From positions 2,516,116 through 2,580,115 of the forward strand of contig JAJEKV010000100.1 in NCBI GenBank assembly GCA_021234155.1: DNA of 64,000 nucleotides, in the 5' to 3' direction. The translations under genes were made by a program, and so were the position numbers. This stretch comes from Isoetes taiwanensis. Lineage: Eukaryota > Streptophyta > Lycopodiopsida > Isoetales > Isoetaceae. This document shows, piece by piece, positions 1 through 10,952 of this stretch. How positions within the stretch are numbered: position 1 is the stretch's first letter; every line of letters starts with the position of its first letter. The notes beneath the pieces are model-generated. The model was not told the DNA's origin. It made no database searches and was given only the letters and a program-made list of their open reading frames with translations.

Positions 1-166
1 TGATGAAGCTGCCTTTGGAGAGCTGAAAGAAGTGGCTCTAGCTACTATTCTTGAAGACATTGTAGACACAGACACGGGTAAGTCACCACGGAAGGAGCAG
101 ACAATAGAAAAGGACCAGGCAGAGGCAAGCAAGAAAAATGAAGAAGACTATGATTTGGACCTTTGA
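1..166 (+). CDS. C-terminal exon of an unrecognised gene (partial)
   Basis: An open frame runs from the window edge to a TGA at 164-166 (54 codons). The visible residues begin DEAAFGELKEVALATILED and continue into a Lys/Glu/Asp-rich tail ending YDLDL. The first 20 or so residues would form an amphipathic helix and the rest looks like a disordered acidic tail. It could be a final exon or the end of a longer one, because no acceptor is visible inside the window. The sequence after the stop is AT-rich, as expected of a plant 3' UTR. I do not recognise the family. Confidence 0.45.
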   Translation, partial: DEAAFGELKEVALATILEDIVDTDTGKSPRKEQTIEKDQAEASKKNEEDYDLDL

Positions 167-721
167 CATGTCTTGTGCTAAAATATCTATTATTAACATT
201 TAATTATTGTCAAATTTGATATACTGAAAAAATTTAAATAAGTAATGATTATCTTCTTTACTTCATTTTGATGTTGTCGAAAAATTACTTTTAGAGATTA
301 CAAATTCATGTCTAAATTCTTGTATTTTCATGTGCTTCTTTTTACGAAATCAAAGTTCTCCCTTAATAAGGGCCCAAAATGCAGATAAAAATAAACTAAA
401 CCTCTTGACATTCTCAATTAGAACGAAAAAAGAGGTCATTTTTTTTTAGCGGATGCTTTTTAAAGGGAATCTTTGAAATGGGAGTGCTGCAACACTCCCG
501 TTTAATTTGCAACCTTGTTAAGGGATGAAATGACCAAAAATCACGAAAATCGGCCCACCAAAGGGCAACCCCCTTATATGAACTGCGACTACCATAGTCG
601 AACAATGCTTCTAAACAATATGCTTCTACTGTTTAAATAGAAATGCATTGTCTTCTCCGTACTAGGACAATTACATAATTGTTCTTTCAAATGTCTTAAA
701 TCTGTTTTTATGTTTTTCCAG
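167..721. other. AT-rich non-coding stretch before aspartate kinase copy 1
   Basis: No gene is seen. The stretch has a small perfect hairpin at 480-499 (GGGAGTG, six-base loop, CACTCCC). The last 150 bases look like intron: they end in a pyrimidine tract and CAG, and they align with 6900-7772 upstream of the second aspartate kinase copy. Confidence 0.4.
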
Positions 722-1023
722 TTTTCCAAGTCTTTCAGGAATTTGGTATATCTGTTGATGTTGTTGCACCAAGCCAAGTCAGCATCTCATTGACTCTCGA
801 TCCAATCAAGACTTGGAAGCGAGAGTTTGTTCATCTTGCTAGAAATAATTTAGGTGTTCCGTTTGGTGTTGTTTGGAATTTCTATAACATGTAGGATGTG
901 GTTGCAGGAATTGGATAGAGTGGTACAAAAGCTCAAGAAATTTGCAGTGTTTAGAGTATTAGAGGGTAGATCATTATGTCTTTGATAGGGAATGTTCAAA
1001 GATCTTTCCTCATTCTGGAGAAG
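722..1023 (+). pseudogene. Aspartate kinase fragment, copy 1 (ACT-domain exons)
   Basis: Two adjacent exon remnants match the C-terminal regulatory ACT region of plastid monofunctional aspartate kinase, the first enzyme of Lys/Thr/Met synthesis. The first (from 722, after a CCAG acceptor) reads GISVDVVAPSQVSISLTLD. The second (908-1023, after GTTGCAG) reads ELDRVVQKLKKFAVF and then, in a shifted frame, SLIGNVQRSFLILEK before a GT donor at 1024. A one-base deletion near 978, judged against copy 2, breaks the second exon. Intron length and phase are gene-like, so this came from genomic DNA and not from an mRNA. No upstream catalytic exons are present. The family is clear to me from the SVDVVA...VSISLTLD and SLIGNVQRS...ILEK motifs. 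Confidence 0.85.
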
Positions 1024-1169
1024 GTACATTCTTATTGTTGTTTGTTACTTCTGTGGTATTTGTATAATACAACATATTTTGCTTATAATGCAGGCACTTT
1101 AAGGTTTTCAAGCTCCATTGTTCCATTGACCGTTGCCCTTCTTTTGTCATCTTCTTCTCTTATTCCCAA

Positions 1170-1281
1170 CAGGACTGGGATTGGGTGCAACGTCTTCATG
1201 AAGTTCCATCACCACTGGTTCATTGGTATTGGGATTGGAATTTGGATTGGAATTGGGATTGGGTGCAACATCTTCATCAAG
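1170..1281. repeat. Short imperfect tandem repeat, (ATTGGG)-like
   Basis: A segment reading GGGATTGGGTGCAACGTCTTCATGAAG near 1178-1203 recurs as GGATTGGGTGCAACATCTTCATCAAG near 1255-1280. Between them are several copies of ATTGG[G/A]. Long open frames here on both strands follow from this low complexity. Confidence 0.6.
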
Positions 1282-2458
1282 TTTTTAGTTTTTAGAGGAC
1301 GAGCAAACCCCTCAGACTTTCTAGAACTTGTCCTCTTCTTAATTCCATCAAAATGCAGAAAAATGCGAGAACTCAAATGCAACAAAAGGAGCAATAGCAG
1401 ACAAGGAAGAAAGAGCAAGGAGGCACCCAAACAGAAGACATCTAAATAGAAAATTGTGAGGTAACATATCTAAGTTTGAATTATGCAAATATGCAAGTTT
1501 GATACTTATTTCTCATAGTGAGAGATGTGTCCAACTCAGTGGTTTGGAGCATGTAAGGGCTAGATTCAATCTGAGGATGAACCGCAATGCAAGAATTGAG
1601 GTTTGAAATGGTAGAATTTAGGCACCAAAAGACATCCCAGTTCAAATCTCCAGCATGCAGGAAGCCATCAATCGTCCACATGCAATTATAAGAAAGTATC
1701 TACAAGCATGAATAAAGCGAATACAAACTCTTGATGGGCCTATGAAATGTTCTTGTGGACCGTCGACTTGCAAAGAGACTCCAAATCTGGTCCCTCATGC
1801 ACCATTTTGAAGTCAGACCGCACCCTAGAAGTAAGCATAGATGGTCCAAAATAAAAGCGAGGGGCTGTATAAAACCGGACCGTGCACCAATACTCGGCAC
1901 TGCACATTATTAGATGGGGGGAACTAGGTTGCAATTAGTTGCACCCTTCCATGATGGGTGATAAAATGCTTAGGTCCAACACTACTATGCCTTAAATAAT
2001 CACCTTTCATTGTCCATTAACACCATCACACTTAGATCACCGACACCATGTACACAAGCATTTGGCTTATACCATATCAATTTTACATGTATTCATTAAT
2101 AATTGTTATCAGGAATCATTTTTACGAGTACGCCACAATAATGCACTTTGCAATATCCAACTAGCCATGCCACCTAGTGTTCGTTAATTCCAGTCATGCA
2201 TACTACGGTAGCAAACACTCAATATCACGTAAAAGCCGGGCATGCTGCATTCAACCGTATGAGCCAATCCATGTTTGACACGTGGCAAAGATTCATTGTG
2301 TGGATGTCGCCTGCCGCTATTGTTGGTCTACATTGTGAAACGTTGGTCTGCATTCTGAAATCTTGTTCCGATGCTACTCTGTATTCTACAAAAAATTAAT
2401 CCTAGCCACCCATATAGCACAGATCCATGAGTGAATGCAACCTGGCCATCTTTCACGT
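1282..2458. other. Intergenic, no gene seen
   Basis: Only short open frames in low-complexity or unremarkable sequence occur here. I see no domain, RNA gene or transposon ends. Confidence 0.4.
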
Positions 2459-2533
2459 TGAGTGAATGGCCCGATGGGCGGCATTCCAGCACAATCAGTG
2501 TGCTAGAATGCCGCCCACCGGGCCATTCACTCA
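2459..2533 (-). ncRNA. Candidate small-RNA precursor hairpin
   Basis: Two 35-nt arms (2459-2493 and 2499-2533) are complementary around a five-base loop. On the + strand 33 of 35 positions pair and two do not (2474/2518, A with C; 2487/2505, C with A). Read on the minus strand, both become G-U wobbles, so the minus-strand RNA would be fully paired over 35 bp. The arms are GC-rich in an AT-rich setting. This is the geometry of a young miRNA or siRNA precursor, or of a miniature foldback element. No known miRNA is recognised. Confidence 0.5.
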
Positions 2534-2955
2534 TACAAAATCTTACTAGAAGCATCCTTTCTTTTAAACTAATCAAATTCCTCCTCAATAGCGCCCGCAA
2601 CATCACCACATTATACTCTCTGTGCAGTGAGTTTGTTGGTTTGCTTGGCCAATGTTCTACACCATAAGAAATTTCACTTAGTCGTCACAAATAGTTCTTT
2701 TTATCGACTCACTTACTATGCCCAAACCTAGTATGAACCCAACATTCAATAATGCAATGCTTTGCATATGCGAGATTTGAAACACAATCTTCTAACCAAG
2801 TTTCATGGATCTTTTAGGTTCACATAAAAGATAAAGGATAATGTTTACAAATTGGACTTGCCCAATTATGATCTTTTTGGCTTACAATTATATTATTCAT
2901 CTATTTAGGAAAGCAGAAATGGCATAGCAATATAGAAACACTGCACATGCTTAAT
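2534..2955. other. Intergenic, no gene seen
   Basis: Plain AT-rich sequence between the hairpin and the hairpin-bearing repeat element. Nothing is recognised. Confidence 0.4.
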
Positions 2956-3302
2956 CGCATCGATCCGAGACATCGGATCGCCATTCTAGAATGGGACGAG
3001 CATGCATGTCATGCATGCATGCGGGCGGCGCATGCCCGTTTTGGTTGGGAGTTCGCTATTTCAGGCGCGTTTCTGCATCCACGTCTCATCGGCGCTTCCT
3101 CTTCTCTCAGCAGTACCTTATTCTCTTTGAATTGTTTCCAGGCAGGGGAGGGGCTTCTTCCTGCCTGGTTTAGCCAATTTGGCGTATCTTTCATGCTATC
3201 CTTCTGGGCCGTTGGCCTCGGCCCCGTGACCTTCGTCCCTCGATCCTAGTTTGTAAGGAAGTTCTCTCGGTAGTCGGGCGGTTTGTTGGTTTCTTCGCGA
3301 GT

Positions 3303-3356
3303 CCCATTCTAGAATCGCATCGATCCGGAGACATCGGATCGCCATTCTAGAATGGG
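3303..3356. repeat. Junction hairpin of the subfamily A element
   Basis: CCCATTCTAGAAT (3303-3315) pairs with ATTCTAGAATGGG (3344-3356), and inside it CGATCCG (3321-3327) pairs with CGGATCG (3335-3341). The left outer arm is the end of one unit and the rest is the start of the next, so the full hairpin exists only where two ends meet. At 2956 the start lacks the left arm; at 6828-6840 the left arm stands alone. Confidence 0.75.
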
Positions 3357-3548
3357 GCGAGCATGCATGTCATGCATGCATGCGCGGGCGGCGCATGCCC
3401 GTTTTGGTTGGGAGTTAAGCTATTTGGTGTTTACGCATCCACGTCTCATCGGCGCTTCCTCTTCTCTCCAGATACCTTATTCTCTTTGAACCCACCCTCC
3501 CCTTCTTTGTTTATTATATTTTGTACAAGTTCTGTTTATCATGTTTTT

Positions 3549-3587
3549 CCACCCGCTGGGTGATGCCTTTTTTCCACCCGCTGGGTG
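3549..3587. repeat. Two CCACCCGCTGGGTG hairpins
   Basis: Two identical 14-base inverted repeats (3549-3562 and 3574-3587), each followed by ATGC. The same motif forms a 14-copy array at 40184-40660. Confidence 0.7.
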
Positions 3588-5765
3588 ATGCTATTCTCTG
3601 GTATGGTTTCTCGTTTGTTGTGTTGGTGCTGTGCAGGTACAGGTTGGCGAGCGGCATCTGTTTCGACTTCTCCATGCGGGGGTTTTTGTAACGGTCCTGG
3701 CCACTTGACAGTTTAGTATACGTATTTATGTGCGTATATGCATGCTTGGCATACATGCAGCATGTGACAAATATGAACAAAGATTTTGCATAGAAATAGA
3801 TTTGGGAAAAGGGCTTTTTGCAAACGTGAAGCTATGAGGAGGCAGGAGCTTGGAAGGATTGCACTGGGAGGATTGTCGAAGCAAGAAAGAACGTAGGAGC
3901 TTGGGACTGCATCAAAAACTGCATCAATATATTCTATCAGGTGGGGTTTTGGATTTTGTGGATTCAAGTTATGGCTTGCATAGTCTGCCAAGAATCAATC
4001 TGTATATGCTTTTGGATGGTAGACTTTCTTTGTGTTAGCTATGGCTGGAATTGCCGAGGCTCTGGTAAAGCCTGTGAGGCGAGATTGTATATGCAGGTAT
4101 TCTAGAATTAAATTGGGATATTATGGGCTGCATCAACGGCTTAACCTGCAGCAGAATTGCCACAGTTGGATGCTAAGCTTATGGAAGCTTTTTAAAGGGA
4201 CCCAGAACAAATGGATTCGGTTGAATAAGAGGTTGAACTGAAGGAATCATGGGCTGAACTGGTGACTTAGAGGTCGGCATGATCATTTCATGGCACGGGA
4301 AGAAGACCCAACTGCCTCAGATCAGACCCAAATCCATGGGACAGAGGCCGAAATTGCATGATAGAGGCCGATTTGGGCCTCAGAAGGGCCGATTTACCCC
4401 AGACATAGTGAATCAGGGACTGGTTGGATTTTCTACAATCGATTGAGGAGCTTTCCAAGTGCTGAGATTGAATGAGAAGAGGCTTAGATTCAATAGGAAA
4501 CAGGTCGAAATTGATGCTAAAGGGCATTTTGAGCATGAATCAATGATCTCATGGACGAATTCGAGCTATCAGGATGGGTCAGGGATCAAGTGGAACAGGC
4601 CGAAACTGCTCCTAAAGAGTGAGCTGGGGAATCTACATGCCGATTTGGGCATGGTGCAGGCCGATTTGGCTGTGGGTTACCTGTATCAGGAGAATCCGAA
4701 AGCAGTCTACATGCCTTGTTCGCTTCCTGTAGCTTTTTGGAGTTTCCTCTTGCTTTGTTGTTTATATTTGGAATTGATAATTTGTTGCTTGTTAACCAAA
4801 TGTTATTTTAGGATACATAAAGGAAAGAAAGGGAACATGAAAGTATAAGGTGTTGGGATCTAGCAGGCTATCCACCGAGTAAGTAAAGGCAAGCTTGGGT
4901 AAAACAAAAGAGACGAAAATACGTAAGAACTTGTATTGCTTTTGAATTTACGTAATAAGGAATAACATGTAATTTAAGACTAATAAGTCTAGAACTCTTG
5001 AAAATTGGTCATTCTTGGCTTCGTTGGTGAAGGCTAGCCTAGAGGTCAGTTAATGAAGTTATATGCAGATTCACGGTCATAAGACCACCGTGGATTTTAA
5101 GTTGGAAGTGCGGGTTTTTGAGTTTTTACATTAAGACGCACTAATAAATCCTTAGCTATGGAAAAGTAGGTTTTTAATGGAAATATTAAAAACCTTAGCT
5201 AATAATTTTAAAGTAAGAAAGCATGTTGGAACTTTGGAGACCTGGAGAAGTTGGCCCGAGAGAGAGTAATATGAGGTATATGGAGTGTCCAGATGAGGCT
5301 ATGGCATGGAGCACTATTAGTCTAAGTGTATACCTGTAAGTTTCTAAGTTGTTGCAATATTTTAACAAAAGCATCGTAGCTAATGGATTATCCTCATGGG
5401 AGAATGGTTCTGAGGTAAGTTTGCATAGTTGGGAATGTTGTTTTTCCTTGTTCAGTAAAGTACATAGGTATGGGAGCTACATCAATGATAGTTAGGCTTG
5501 TGACTTCCTCAACATGTTTGGATCAGTAAGTTAGCTACTTCAACATGGGCAAGTTGGACGGGCAACATCGGCAAGAGTATAATCTAGGCACATGTATAGA
5601 GAATATTCTAATGAACTTCACGTCTTAGTCTTTGCATTGTTCCACTGATGTCTTGGTATTTGATTATGTCTATTGGATCCTCCTGGGGTAGGGCTTCTAG
5701 GTTCTGTGGCCTAGGTTGCTCCGATGCTCATGTTCATCCGTGATTCTCTCGTGGTTCTTGTGCTC

Positions 5766-6516
5766 TGTGACACCTTAGTTTTCCCCGATCGGGGATGCTA
5801 CGTCACCTCTCGTGACTCCATGGTAAGAGGTCCTCCAAATGCCCGGGCGTGGGGTGGGAAGGGTATCTTGATAATGAGGTTCACCCCACCAACTCATAAC
5901 GGGGCTCGGAATGTGAGGCTGGGGCATTCTCTAAATTCTGGCCTCGCATGTAGGGCGGGCCGAGCTTCCCATTGTCCCGAGCTATGTGTCATGATGGTTT
6001 GGTATTTTTGACTATGTCTTGCTTCGATGTTCATGTTGATATTTCTTTGGATTATGTTGTCATTGTCTTAGCACCGTACTCAATAGGATTTTCCGATGCG
6101 TGTTTATGCTTATCCGAGATTTCCGTGAGTATTTCCATACATGCGGTGGCGGCCGGGATCCCCACTTAGTCACGAGGACTAACCCGGTGAATGCATGTGC
6201 GAAGTGAGTAAGCAAGGGATGGCGGCCCGGTCATTACCGAGGATCGTGGTTGTTGAGCCGAAGCTCCCGGGATGAATTGTTCACAATTAGTCATTATATT
6301 TGTTGAGAATATGGATTCTTTGGATGTTAATATTATCTGATTATATTGAGATCATAAGTATTTTGCTTATTGAGTTTTGAGCGTGTCATTTCAACTGTGC
6401 AAGAGGAAGATTCAATTCTTCACCATATCCAATTGTTTGTCACACCAACCTAGAATTAGCACAGTATTGACAAGATCCCGAGTTACCTAGAGGGTCAACT
6501 CGGCAGGCTCGTCACA
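5766..6516 (+). repeat. Possible Ty3-type LTR fragment
   Basis: The block starts TGTGACACC and ends GGCTCGTCACA, giving the TGTGAC/GTCACA terminal inverted repeat common in Ty3/gypsy LTRs. It is more GC-rich than its surroundings and shares a style with the 21934-23408 solo LTR. No target duplication is found (flanks TGCTC and GTTTT), and no primer-binding site or polypurine tract sits beside it. It may be old, or the ends may be chance. Confidence 0.35.
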
Positions 6517-6557
6517 GTTTTTTGGAGCGATTCTATGCCTTACGTTTGTCTAAGCCC

Positions 6558-6642
6558 CTTGCCGAAGGCTTATCACTAGGGTTTTTCCTCGAAAACCCGA
6601 AAGGGCGGGGTTTTTTAATCCCGGTGATAAGCTTTCGGCAGG
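6558..6642. repeat. Conserved stem-loop, copy A
   Basis: A 19-bp outer stem (6558-6576 with 6624-6642, mostly paired, including G-U) encloses a core that contains CCCGAAAGGG, a three-base stem with a GAAA tetraloop, then GGGGTTTTTT. The core (about 6582-6617) is almost identical to 40857-40894, while the closing stem there has a different but still paired sequence. Confidence 0.65.
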
Positions 6643-6840
6643 TACATCAGCCATTCATCTATTAGCATTGTATCTTTTTTGGGGTCCAAATGATATAATT
6701 GGATTTTCCCTTTATTTTTCGTGGGTAGTTCGCATGTGTGCGGCTACCCACTGTCCACCATTGTAGAAAATCTGCTGAGATGAATGAGAAGCCTATCTAT
6801 CGGGCGGTTTGTTGGTTTCTTGCGAGTCCCATTCTAGAAT

Positions 6841-7003
6841 TAGAGTTGTGATGACAATGCAACAAGAAGTGTAAAAAGAAAATTTATGTCAAATCCTAGA
6901 TGATGAAACATGGGAGAATGCTACTAAATGCAGGAGTACATTGCCTTCTCCTTATTATTCTTAAATGCAAGACAATTGCATAAAGTGTTCTTCAAAAATG
7001 TCT
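6841..7003 (+). other. Intron flank of aspartate kinase copy 2
   Basis: The right part aligns with about 640-695 upstream of copy 1 (shared pieces such as CATTGCCTTCTCC, GACAATT and AATGTCT). It ends in AAAAATGTCT (6994-7003), the left target duplication of the LINE. Confidence 0.55.
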
Positions 7004-7738
7004 GATTTCTATTGTACAAATGGGATCGACAAATCTGGGCTGGGGTGGCTGATTTTTTGCCATCCATTGTGCAGCAACCACAGGATAATGTGCCTATTTG
7101 GATATGTGATGCATGTGTTAAGCCAAAAAAGTTTGTTTCTTCCACGTACAGGCTGCTTTTGGATTGTGAGCCTCTCCCCCCATCCCAGGACTGGCATCTT
7201 CATGTTCCCCAACCACAGTGGAAAAGTGTTTGGAGGTGGACGTGGCATAAATTGCTCCAACGTGTTGAAACTATTGAACACTGTTTCTTCTTGTGCGATC
7301 ATCTACGGCTTGCTTGGGCGTGGTTGTTCACTCTTTTCAGTGTGTCTCTCACTAGCCAGGAGATAGGTACTTGCACTTTATCCCCCTGTTTGGCCGAACT
7401 TGCGTAAGCGGGCATTTCATCTTGCTTCTAGTTGGATTTTGTGGTCTATCTGGCAGAGGCGATATTTGTGTATTTTCCAAGATGCACACATCTCTGATCA
7501 GCAACTTCTTCATTGTGCTCAGCCGAAGATCACTAAAGCTTGTCATTGCTCGTCTCTAGCTGATGATAAAAAAAAGAGATAATTTGGCAGACGTATTTAC
7601 GGTGTTATTCTTATGCATAGACGGGTGCTTGTGCCTAGTTGGGTTAGCCTATCCACTATTTATTCCTGTCTGTGCATTGTGGATTGCGCCTTTGTTCTTG
7701 TTAATAAAAAGAGTCTCACATCCTTCAAATAAAAAATA
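7004..7738 (+). mobile_element. 5'-truncated LINE (non-LTR retrotransposon)
   Basis: The insert is flanked by a 10-bp duplication AAAAATGTCT (6994-7003 and 7739-7748) and ends in an A-rich tail after AATAAAAAGAG. The + strand frame at 7012-7407 encodes the C-terminal zinc-binding region that follows the LINE reverse transcriptase (WRWTWHKLLQRVETIEHCFF, with conserved Trp, His and Cys). A shifted frame from about 7400 continues with FHLASSWILWSIWQRR, also typical of LINE ORF2 ends. The endonuclease and reverse transcriptase are missing, as expected of 5' truncation. At least one frameshift separates the two parts, so the insert is not recent. Confidence 0.8.
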
Positions 7739-7772
7739 AAAAATGTCTTAAGTATGTTTTTCTATTTTTTAG

Positions 7773-8197
7773 CTTTTCCAAGCCTTTCAGAAGTTTGGTA
7801 TATCTGTTGATGTTGTTGCGACAAGTGAAGTCAGCATCTCATTGACTCTCGATGCAATCAAGACTTGGGAGAGAGAGGGAGTTTGTTCATCTTGTTAGAA
7901 CAAATGAGGAGTTTCTTCTGGTGTTGTTTGGAACTTGTAAAACATGTAGAATGTAGATAGAGTATCCTAACAAATGCAAACTCCTTGAGCTTTTGTACTT
8001 CTCGAGGGTAGATCAATCATTTCTTTGATAGGAAATTTTCAAAGATCTTCCCTTACTTTGGAGAAGGTACATTCTTATTATTGTTTGTTACTTCTATGTT
8101 ATTTGTACGATACAACAAATTTTGCTTATGTAGGCGTTTAAGCTTTCAAAGCCTCAGGGGTTAATGTGGAAATGATTTCATAAGATGCTTCAAAGGT
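7773..8197 (+). pseudogene. Aspartate kinase fragment, copy 2 (ACT-domain exons)
   Basis: This is a second direct copy of the same exons. Exon one (from about 7775) reads GISVDVVATSEVSISLTLD, which keeps the family sequence better than copy 1. Exon two ends EGRSIISLIGNFQRSSLTLEK at a GT donor (8067); its first half is scrambled. A third exon (8134-8197) reads like ACT sequence around GVNVEMIS once a single-base loss is allowed for, and it has a stop where a Gln is expected. No promoter or catalytic exons are present. Copies 1 and 2 lie 7 kb apart in the same orientation and share intron sequence, so they arose by DNA-level duplication. Confidence 0.85.
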
Positions 8198-10952
8198 TGG
8201 TTACTTCTAGTAATTTTTTGTATCTAGATCATTTTAAGCAGTACATGAGTTCCATTATTATAGGTCAATATATTGAGTTGTAAAGGATGATCATGCCAAG
8301 CAATGCGTGAGAAGTTGCACACTAAATTTTTTGAAAAGGGGACGAGTACTTAGTGGTGGAATCTTGCAAGGCATCATTGACTGGAATTAATACAGTAGTT
8401 GTACTAATTATTTCCCCCAAAATGGGCAATCAGCTCCTTTTTCGTTTTATTATCTCTGGTCGCTTGAGTGAGAATGTATTATCCTCAATTTATTATATCT
8501 TGAGGCTACATAAACAGGGTAAAATGATGCTATGACTCCATTATTTAAGTTGGTGGTTTACCACTTAAATATATTTAAAGAATGGAATAATATTTACTGG
8601 TTATTGCATTGTTTTAATTTCTAAGCCTTCAAGGGATCTTCAAACGTGTGTCTTCTACTATTGTTCCAACTTCAATTACAATAGATTGGTTAATCTATGT
8701 TTAAATCACATTCATCTAAGAGGTAAAGGGTGCCATTGTTGTCATTAAAGTATGCGCAATGTTACATGTGACACCAAAATTATCACAACGATTGAATACG
8801 AATATTCTTCTCCCCTCAAGCCATTTCATTAAATACGGAAAGGAGATGTTGACTTGCTTTCAACAACGCCAAGGATAAGCTGTTTATGTTCAATTGCGTA
8901 GCATGAAATTTGTTGGGCTCTACTGCTTTCTTAGAATGCAATTCTGGAAAAGTTGGATGAAATGTTGAGTTCAATGCATGACGCAAACATTATGCCGTAG
9001 TATTGACCCACAGGCATATTTTAACTACATTAAGAGCAACAAATACTGATTGCTATAGTTGCCGTTTGTTTGTGTCCTTACTGTCACTTCAAAGGTTCTA
9101 AACCGTGTTCAATAGCCAATGTCTTGGTCATAATAAAGGGCAGTAAAAAAGATTTCCGTTGTGAGAAATACATATTATTGGTGCTTCTTTGCATCAAAAA
9201 CACGGAAGGAAACTCAAGCAATAAAAAATTAAACATTGGACAATTATATTGTGGTTATTTGGGTACTAGTATTCCAACTTTCATGCTACTAGAAGCATTA
9301 GAAATGTTTTTCTTCAAAGAAATAAAGTCATTTAACACCAGCATTATGTTGAGGATCTTTAACAACTTGTTTATAGCAGTGCTGCACCACTATGGATGCG
9401 AGGTGTCTCCATAAAACTCACCAACAATGAAACAACCACTATTTTAACGAACCCATTCCTTAGCTCTAACACGACAATAAAAAATAAAATTAAAAAAGAA
9501 CATTATTGCGTATTAAACAGGAACAAATCATCAAAACGGGAGAAAAAAAATATTCATAAAGATTCCCTTAAGGCCTAAATCACACTAGGGCTAAACCGAA
9601 AAATTAATATGAAATATACAAATAAAATGATTCCACCTGGACGGTTGTGGCACCCACCCTATCACACCAGCGTGTCTAAATGCTGACTCAACGATTAGGC
9701 ACCCTTCGAATTTTAGACGGGCAACAGGGGCTGTCCAAAGTTTCGGTAGGTGGCCACGTAAACTAGATCTCCACGTAAACCCAGCCTTTGGCGCCAAAAG
9801 AGAAGCAATCCTGGTCGCCAGAAAGAGAAACGGAGAGAAATTTGATAAAAGAGAGAGCAATCTGATCATGCGCCAATTCAATTTTCTGTCAAAGGGATCC
9901 TACGACTTTGCCAGGTACGAATTTTCAAAGATGAATTCATGAAGCAGAAGATCTGAATTTGACAACGTTTTAATGCTTCTCTTATTTTTGTCCTTGCGTT
10001 TTATTCTTTCAAATTTTTCTCTATTTTGTTAGTATCTAGTGCAAACAAGCAAGGGCATACATTCTGAATTTTTCAATTCAACAACGCCTAAATTACATCT
10101 CACACAAGATGCTCAAATATTACTTTTCTGATAGTAAACACTCAATAAGTATTTTTTCATGACAATTTATGTGAATGGCAACGAAGTAGAGCATTCTGCT
10201 TGGTCTACATTCTAAGACCTGAATTCTACTATTGCTTATGTTGCTTGTCGCATGATAGAGCAGAAGTTAGAACGTTTTTGAAGTTGAAGTATAGGTTCCA
10301 TGTTCCTTTTGTCTAGATGGAGGCCAGCTAGTAGGAGTATGTTTTATGCACCCAAAATAATGAAATTTAAACTTTTCAATTCCATGAAGCCTCTGCAAAC
10401 AATGCGTCTTCATCATGTTAGAAGAGCCTGGAAGCCGCCTCAAGGTAATTTTAGTAAATTGCATGTGTGCTTGGCTTTTGTTGGTTAGCAATTGGATGGT
10501 ATCATGGATCTGTTGCCTGGCCCATCTAAACAAAAGAGATGTGGCAGAGCTTCTTAATGAACAAAAGAGATATGGCAGAGCTTCTTACCTTATACTTTCA
10601 AATTCAAAAACGTTATGTACAAATTGGATATGCTAGTATGGAAATGATGATATGAATTATTTTACTCAAGATTTTTATTTTTGGATATTTTTCAATATAG
10701 TAAATTATATGGGCTAAGGTTTGTAGAGTGCCTGATGTGGCCTGGCCTAAAAAACCAGGGTGGATATTGGGATAAGTGATCTTGCCTTGAACAAGGTTCT
10801 TTTAATGTAATTGTTTGCATAACTGTGACTGTAGTCTTGGCAAGAACATGTACGAAAAAAAAAAAAAAAAACAACGAACCTTTTGTTTTAGCGTAGCCTG
10901 ATCATACGTGGCAAAAGCCAGTCCATCCACGTATCGAAAAATCTGAGTTGGT
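8198..10952. other. Intergenic; possible first exon near 9868
   Basis: No gene is assigned. A short ATG frame at 9868-9915 ends in a good GT donor (AG|GTACG) after a GC-richer stretch (9650-9870). It could be a first exon, but I could not join it to any later exon in frame. A 15-base A run near 10856-10873 looks like a retroposition tail; its source is not recognised. Confidence 0.3.

Larger units (their letters stand above)
2956..6840 (+). mobile_element. Uncharacterised hairpin-rich repeat element, subfamily A
   Basis: The element opens with a 360-bp unit (2956-3315) followed head to tail by a second copy of the same start (from 3316). Its far end, CCCATTCTAGAAT at 6828-6840, is the sequence that closes the first unit at 3303-3315. 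Landmarks in order are the junction hairpin, palindromic GCATGC runs, two CCACCCGCTGGGTG hairpins at 3549-3587, a long AT-rich body (3780-5760) with repeated GCCGATTTGG motifs, an LTR-like block (5766-6516), a stem-loop at 6558-6642 and a GGGTAG...CTACCC hairpin near 6725-6752. The same landmarks recur in the same order at 39981-41060. No recognisable protein is encoded, so it is probably non-autonomous. It could be a Penelope-, DIRS- or LTR-derived relic; I cannot tell which. Confidence 0.6.

Noticed and set aside
3000-3110. Hammerhead ribozyme inside the 360-bp unit (minus strand CGATGAGA ... GAAACG)
   Set aside because: The core needs CUGANGA and GAAA joined by a helix. Here the second base is wrong and the intervening bases do not pair.
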